This document shows positions 59,061-64,000 of a stretch of DNA of 64,000 bases, piece by piece. The notes below the pieces were generated by a model. That model did no database searches, had not been told where the DNA came from, and saw only the letters and a list, made by a program, of their open reading frames with translations. The DNA is taken from positions 32,776-96,775 of the forward strand of contig CANNZV010002471.1 in the NCBI GenBank assembly GCA_947561585.1. The letters are read 5' to 3'. The translations under genes and the position numbers were made by a program. Position 1 is the first letter of the stretch. Every line of letters starts with the position of its first letter. Source of the stretch: Caprella mutica (taxonomy: Eukaryota; Arthropoda; Malacostraca; Amphipoda; Caprellidae).

Positions 59061-59197
59061 ACATTAATTAACATTATCAATACAAATATTAATAAATAAC
59101 TGTAGAATATTAAATTATATTTATTTAAAATAATTTTAAGAAGCACGCTAGTTATCAAGTTGCATAAAGATCATTTCAATACTACATCTACCATGTC

Positions 59198-59312
59198 CAG
59201 GATAGCAGAGTGGTAGCGTCGCAGGCTTCAATAGTACATCACACTAGAGTCCTGAGTTCGATTCCCGAGATCACCACTACAATTCTTTCTCCATTTCTTC
59301 CCATTTAATTTG
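59198..59312 (+). mobile_element. tRNA-derived SINE, copy 2
   Basis: CAGGATAGCAGAGTGGTAGC (A-box) and GAGTTCGATTCCC (B-box) separated by about 45 bp, then ATCACCACTACAATTC and CTTCCCATTT. Same body as 38985-39086. The tRNA part could descend from a GTGGTAGC-type tRNA. Not an intact tRNA gene, as the acceptor ends do not pair. Confidence 0.7.
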
Positions 59313-60574
59313 TATATAACAATATGTAATATTAAAATAATTGATATCCAGCCAAATGTACATATACACTATATGCAATATAGTAAGAAATTGAAATAAT
59401 GATTAGTATGATATTTTTTATTTCTTATACATATTTATATACCCCAATTAACCGAAGTAGTTTGAGCCATGAGAGAGAAATGTCCCCCTTGCAGAGGGGG
59501 ACATCCGCACTCTGTCCCACGTCTTGCAGAGGGGGACATCCACACTCTGTCCCACGTCTTGCAGAGGGGGATATTCCCACTCTGTCCCACGTCTTGAATA
59601 CTCACTCTGTTCCACGTGGGTCCCACGTCTTATTTCCCTCTTCCCTCTATAGCGAGGGACATCCGCACTCTGTCCCACATGGGTCCCACGTCTTGAATCC
59701 CTCTATAGCGAGGGACATTCACACTCTGTCCCACGTCTTGAAAACGGAGTGGGGTAAGACGTGGGACAGGTGGATGTCCCCCTCTGTCAGAGGGGGACAA
59801 GACGTGGGATCAGACGTCTTGCAGAGGGGGACCCCTGTGCAAATGAAGAGGGTTAGACGTCTGCAAGACGTCTGATGTCCCCCGCCCCACGTCTTAAATC
59901 CCTCTATAGCGAGGGGTATCAGACGTCTTAAGACGTGGGACAAACAGCTTTTGGTTAGCTGGGATAACAAACATAAATTTCTAGAACTACCGATACCTTC
60001 TATTGTTACCTACCTGCAGCTATCATGAATACGAATTGTAATTACTGTTAAATTGCAACGATCATTATAGTTTGTTTCTTAAATTATCGAAAATGTTGAA
60101 TTATTATTAGTTAGGTTCACCTTAATTTCTACAAGACTGTCAGAATATATGTATAATAATTGAATTAAAAGATATTCTGTAATGATTTTGAGTAAATTCA
60201 AATTCATTTTATTGTAAATTTCGTGGCTATTTAACATTAGTTAAATAAAACTTGTTATAGTACAATATGATAAAGTTACATTTAAATGATTTATATTTAT
60301 GTTAATTGGACCTCACATTTTAAACTTTTAATTCACAATTTGCCTATTTAAAACTAGATATATGTAATCCACTGGGAAAATTCCGCCGGGAAAAAATCCA
60401 CCTGGCAAAATCCACTTTGGAAAAATTCCGTCGGGCAATATTCCGCCGGACAAAATTCCTAGAACCGTAGTGAACATAGTTAGTTCAGTCTGTTACAAAT
60501 ATTCATAAGTTTTCTAAGTAGGTATCTCTGTATGTATAGTAAATTTGTTATATTTCACGAAAAATAAGTTCTAC

Positions 60575-60760
60575 CAGTGCAACTCTTCTATAATGAAGAC
60601 ATGTGTAGACAGCTACTTAAACTCTCTCACTACCGTGGCGCACTTGATACTGCAGCAATAACGTTACGCACACAATCAACTCTCCGCCTCTCATATGCCA
60701 ACATCTCAAGTAAGCACGGATCTCGCATAGGCATAGTACACCGGCAACAAAAATCCTTCT
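60575..60760. repeat. Dispersed repeat, reference copy of 54154-54294/56709 onward
   Basis: Uninterrupted copy, beginning at a pogo-like terminus CAGTGCAACTCTTCTATAAT and running to CACCGGCAACAAAAATCC. It serves as the empty site for the hAT-like insertion. Confidence 0.65.
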
Positions 60761-60821
60761 CCTCAGTGGTGGGAAGCCGTTCAACGCTAGGCAACAAGCT
60801 AAAATCATGCTGCAAGCAATA

Positions 60822-60874
60822 GGGCAACGTGTTACCATCTGCCGCATGCTACGCAGCCGCATGTTACACGTTGC
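60822..60874. repeat. 53-bp imperfect palindrome
   Basis: GGCAACGTGTTACCATCTGC is mirrored by GCCGCATGTTACACGTTGCC. The same words (GCTGCATGCTGCC, CATGCTGCAAGC) recur for 100 bp on each side, so this may be the core of another small transposon. Confidence 0.65.
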
Positions 60875-61342
60875 CTTATGTTGAACTGCGTTGAATCACA
60901 TTTTGCCCGTGCGGCAATGTAACATGCTGCATGCTGCCTCAGTGGAATTCCTGCTGCATTGTGGCCTATGAAGAAATTTGTCGTGGACTATGTACAAGCC
61001 ATTGTTTATAAATTAGTTATTACAGTGATTTTTATTATTTTTATTTGAAATTTTATTTATCTTATTGCCAAAGATGCTCAAACATACGATGAATGAGTGT
61101 AATAATAAATATAAAATAAGATATACTATACACACATATTGAGTATTAAAATATATTTTCTTTTAATTGCAATATATGTACATATTTGATATAACTGTCA
61201 AACCGAGTCATGACCTTGATTCAAATTATTTTTTAACATACATTACTAAATTGAAATTTCCCATACGGTGAATTTACCGAGCGAGAATTTGAGATGCGGT
61301 GAGCTTGAGGTGCTGTGAAATTGAGAGAATTGAACTTACATG
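60875..61342. other. AT-rich, nothing recognised
   Basis: A short tail of the palindromic region, then AT-rich DNA. 61265-61330 has a GGTGAAT/GGTGAGC-rich segment resembling the terminal motifs of MULE-like element 2. Confidence 0.4.
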
Positions 61343-61351
61343 TTGTAATCG

Positions 61352-61807
61352 GTTCTAAGTAAATTCCCCTGCGGAAAATTCCACCACGGAAAGTTCCACC
61401 AGGAAAGTTTCACCGCCACTGAAGATTCCACCGCATGATATTGGATTTCATTTACAGAAGGTATAATATTGAATATAAACTGATTTAAAGAAAAAAAATT
61501 TTGTGGTAGCCGGACATCACTTCATTAGTTAAAAAGTTAAGAAATTATTAGAATATGTTATGTATGTAATGTCAAGGCCTAAGAAATAAACTAAGGGGAA
61601 CATACAAAATAATAGACAGATCAAACAATCTTTAAATATGAATCAATTAAATTTATAATTAAATTTAAATCGTGTAAATTCAACAATAAATAAGTTCCGC
61701 TGCACCAGCGACCAACAATTTAGATTCCGTTTGATTCTCCTTCAAACATATATATGTTGAAACTGAAATTAATGATTATATTTTGTTTGTAGCATAAACT
61801 TATTTTA

Positions 61808-61854
<47 letters not shown>

Positions 61855-62571
61855 TATCACCCAAGTTTTTGAAAGTACCAATATATATTTCAATTCAAAT
61901 CAGCGACGATAAAAGGTGGAATTAAAAATTGAAAAATAATTGACACGGAGCTATCGAAATAAAATGTTTAATAATTATCGATATATTTTAATTAAAAAAA
62001 ACGAACAATAATTTCAAAACTGAAACTTTCTGAAACTGTTTATTGTTTAATAAAACCTATTGAAAGTATTAAAAAATAAAGTTTAAATATAATGTGAATC
62101 AACTAAATTTTGAACATAGAGTTGTTAAGCAGGTAAATTGCGGTATATTAACTAGCTTCGATCTGAATAAAAATCATAACTTCAAAACTCACAAAGATAT
62201 ATAAATCATAACCCGTACAGAGTTTGTTGCTATCTTAATATAAATTCGGTTCAGTAGATCGCTGATTTAGATTGACTCTAAAGAAATAGACACTTAAAAA
62301 TATGCTTGTCATATTGCTGTTTAATATTAACCTTTTTAATAATGAGTATATACCTAACGAAATTTATTTTTTTATCAAATATTAAAATATGAACTTTAGT
62401 ATTTCTGTTGATAGATCCAAGAAGCTAAATTTAGCAGTATCATAAACTATTTATTTATATATTTTTTTCAAAATGGTGGAATCTTCCACGGTGGAATTTT
62501 ACACATCTGGCATTAAACGCCCGTGGAATCTTCCTGGAGGAACTTTCCGCGGTGAAATTTACCGACCACGG
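61352..62571. mobile_element. MULE-like element 2 with 9-bp target duplication
   Basis: 1,220 bp flanked by TTGTAATCG (61343-61351, 62572-62580). Terminal clusters of GCGGAAAATTCCACC and GGAAAGTTCCACC at the left and TTCCACGGTGGAATTTT and AACTTTCCGCGGTGAAAT at the right. The start GTTCTAAGTAAATT resembles the right end of MULE-like element 1 (GGTTCTAGGAATTTT). The interior is AT-rich with an (AT)n tract; no transposase. Confidence 0.75.
61811..61852. repeat. (AT)n microsatellite
   Basis: About 21 AT dinucleotides without interruption. Confidence 0.95.
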
Positions 62572-62580
62572 TTGTAATCG

Positions 62581-64000
62581 TGCCTAAAAGCCACACTCCC
62601 CGTCCATATACTTGTAATACATAACTTATCTTCAGTTAAATGGTATATTTATTTCAAATTGTTATTTTATGATTTTTATTTATTACTTTATCTCATTTAT
62701 ATAATTAAATAATTATTTTTGCTTTCCAATGGATGTGTAAATATATCAAATGAAGGTTTAGAGGATTTTTTTCAAAACGCAGATTCATTAAGATTTTAAG
62801 ATTTTATAGGAGTTTTAATGAGAGCTGGTGCTGCTGAACAAGCTGCTAGGTTAGTAGGTTGAACTCTATCAGAATCAAGTACTTTTTGGAGATTAGCATT
62901 AACACAGTAGTTAGAATTAGCAAGCTCTACTCAAATTACATAAAAGTATTGCTTTATTTTCACTCAAACCTGTTGCTCTACTCAACTTACATGAAAATAT
63001 TGCTTTATTTTCACTCAAACCTGTTGCTCTACTCAACTTGATGTAAAGAATATTAACAATTAAGTGAAGCAGCTATGGGTTAAGAGAGAGTCTGCGGAAG
63101 AAAATTAAGGTACACCAATCAATTACTTTCGATTATCTCCATTGCAAGAAGCAATACCAACCCTGAAATATTTGTATGACCTGTGGCATATGTAGTCCTG
63201 TGGTGGAGGGGGAGGGATGGGGGCTGATGCTTATAGTCACTGAAATTAATCAGGTGTTTCTTGTTTCTACAACAGAATAGAGAATCTAAAGTGTTATTCT
63301 TACCAACATCGTCAGAGGTGATTGACCGACTGAGTTACATTAGTTGATAGCTTGTTATCTTAAGCTAGGGCGATAGAGTATATTATCTTTTCGGAGAACT
63401 TGTTGGAAGATAACAGCTGCAGCACCTAACTGAGCGAGAAATTATAATAAACAATTACCTTCAGCTTCAAATTGGTGATCGAAAGGGATTTTGTGGCGCT
63501 GTTTTGCACTACAAACAATTGATAGGTTGTTCATAACTTAAATTTAAATTTATATTTAAAACTCAATATTTTAATATATATTTAGAACCATATTTGTACA
63601 ATGTGTACAATATAACCAGTAACGTCAAATTCAAATCAATTAATAGAGTAGTATGTACTAAAATTTAAGAGTAGAGATAACCTAAACCCCAACCTAAAAT
63701 GGAGAGAATTTTCAGTTAGAAAATCTTTAACATCTTTTGATACACAATTTTAATACAGAGTTTATTTAGTTATCTAATTTTTCAAGTTTTAACTTCAGAA
63801 AGATTCTGCATGAGAGGTATAAATTATTAAACATCATCCACTAATGTTGAATGATTTTTTAATGGTGTGAACTATTGGAAAAGAAATGAATAATAACTTG
63901 ACTCAAGTCTTGGATTCTCCATTGAGGAGAAATGTTACGATATTTTAATTTTCAATTTTATTGGTGATGCACTGAGTCAAGTGCATCAAGTACTATTTTC
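62581..64000. other. AT-rich right end; one 51-bp duplication
   Basis: 62928-63040 holds about 2.2 copies of a 51-bp unit (CTTTATTTTCACTCAAACCTG). The rest has no convincing exon or element. The G-rich patch at about 63195-63230 is unexplained. Confidence 0.45.
62928..63040. repeat. 51-bp tandem duplication, about 2.2 copies
   Basis: ATTGCTTTATTTTCACTCAA then ACCTGTTGCTCTACTCAA, repeated with few changes. The small plus-strand frame here is an artefact. Confidence 0.85.

Larger units (their letters stand above)
58076..59963. mobile_element. Element with CCCAGCTAACCA ends and palindrome-rich subtermini
   Basis: CCCAGCTAACCA at 58076 is mirrored at 59952-59963, with ATA on both sides (58073-58075, 59964-59966). 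Both subtermini (58090-58370 and 59480-59945) are GC-rich mosaics of GACGTGGGACAG, GAGGGGGACATCC, AGACGTCTGA and CTCGCTAGCGAGGGAC. No transposase seen. It is nested in MULE-like element 1 and carries a SINE and a degenerate repeat. Superfamily unknown. Confidence 0.7.
57400..60466. mobile_element. MULE-like element 1: ~270-bp inverted ends, 9-bp target duplication
   Basis: Flanked by GTAGTGAAC on both sides (57391-57399, 60467-60475). The ends GGTGACAGGAATTTTGCC and, on the other strand, GGTTCTAGGAATTTTGTCC lead into clusters of GGCGGAATTTTGCC-like motifs, then a long arm (TTAACTAATGTTAAATAGCC... / complement at about 60230). The related pogo-like sequence near 57060-57090 gives the empty site. 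Long inverted ends and a 9-bp duplication are Mutator-like. Without the nested element the interior is about 0.6 kb. Confidence 0.8.

Noticed and set aside
59198..59280. Functional tRNA gene
   Set aside because: A- and B-box-like words are present, but acceptor and T stems do not pair and a second copy with the same non-tRNA body exists, so it is a SINE.

Overview
This window looks like non-coding-rich nuclear DNA from an invertebrate animal, most likely an arthropod. It is AT-rich, with spliced genes that have GT-AG introns, Tc1/mariner, pogo-like and Mutator-like transposon remains, tRNA-derived SINEs, and an extreme load of minisatellites (by my tally roughly a quarter of the 64 kb). An intact-looking NACHT receptor argues against most insects and leans towards a crustacean or another non-insect arthropod; that placement is inference. 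There are no bacterial operons, no CRISPR array and no canonical tRNA or rRNA genes.

The one convincing gene runs on the minus strand from 49500 down to about 43188. A large coding exon (47594-49500) encodes a HEPN-like domain with an R-N-x3-H motif followed by a NACHT-type STAND NTPase. Five smaller exons downstream join it in phase through GT/AG sites and supply an LRR-like tail, giving a predicted protein of about 946 residues. A 3' splice acceptor 20 bases before the ATG shows that the first exon is non-coding and lies further upstream. The architecture is that of an NLR-like innate immune sensor with a possible RNase module. The intron after coding exon 5 starts with a minisatellite whose unit contains the splice donor itself.

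Layout. 1-1,100: possible last exons of a gene entering from the left. 1,130-5,000: a 46-bp and a 32-bp minisatellite. 5,000-10,100: MITEs, a foldback element and a 70-bp array carrying CRE sites. 11,100-20,900: arrays of 20-, 14-, 45-, 40-, 16- and 94-bp units separated by MITEs. 22,400-25,600: nested pogo-like and mariner-like elements and an 18-bp array. 26,200-27,400: a decayed mariner transposase broken by a MITE. 28,000-38,000: 20-, 19-, 29-, 23- and 37-bp arrays and a second, very regular 32-bp array. 38,189-41,298: an element with ~340-bp inverted termini. 42,000-43,050: small arrays. 43,188-49,520: the NLR-like gene. 49,731-50,632: the third 32-bp array, inverted, just upstream of the coding part of that gene. 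51,000-62,600: a deep nest of transposons, including a mariner with perfect termini, an hAT-like element, and three non-autonomous elements with 9-bp target duplications and clustered terminal motifs. 62,600-64,000: AT-rich DNA with no clear feature.

Most long open frames in the window run through tandem arrays and are by-products of the repeat period; I do not treat them as genes. All domain and family calls are by eye, with no database search.
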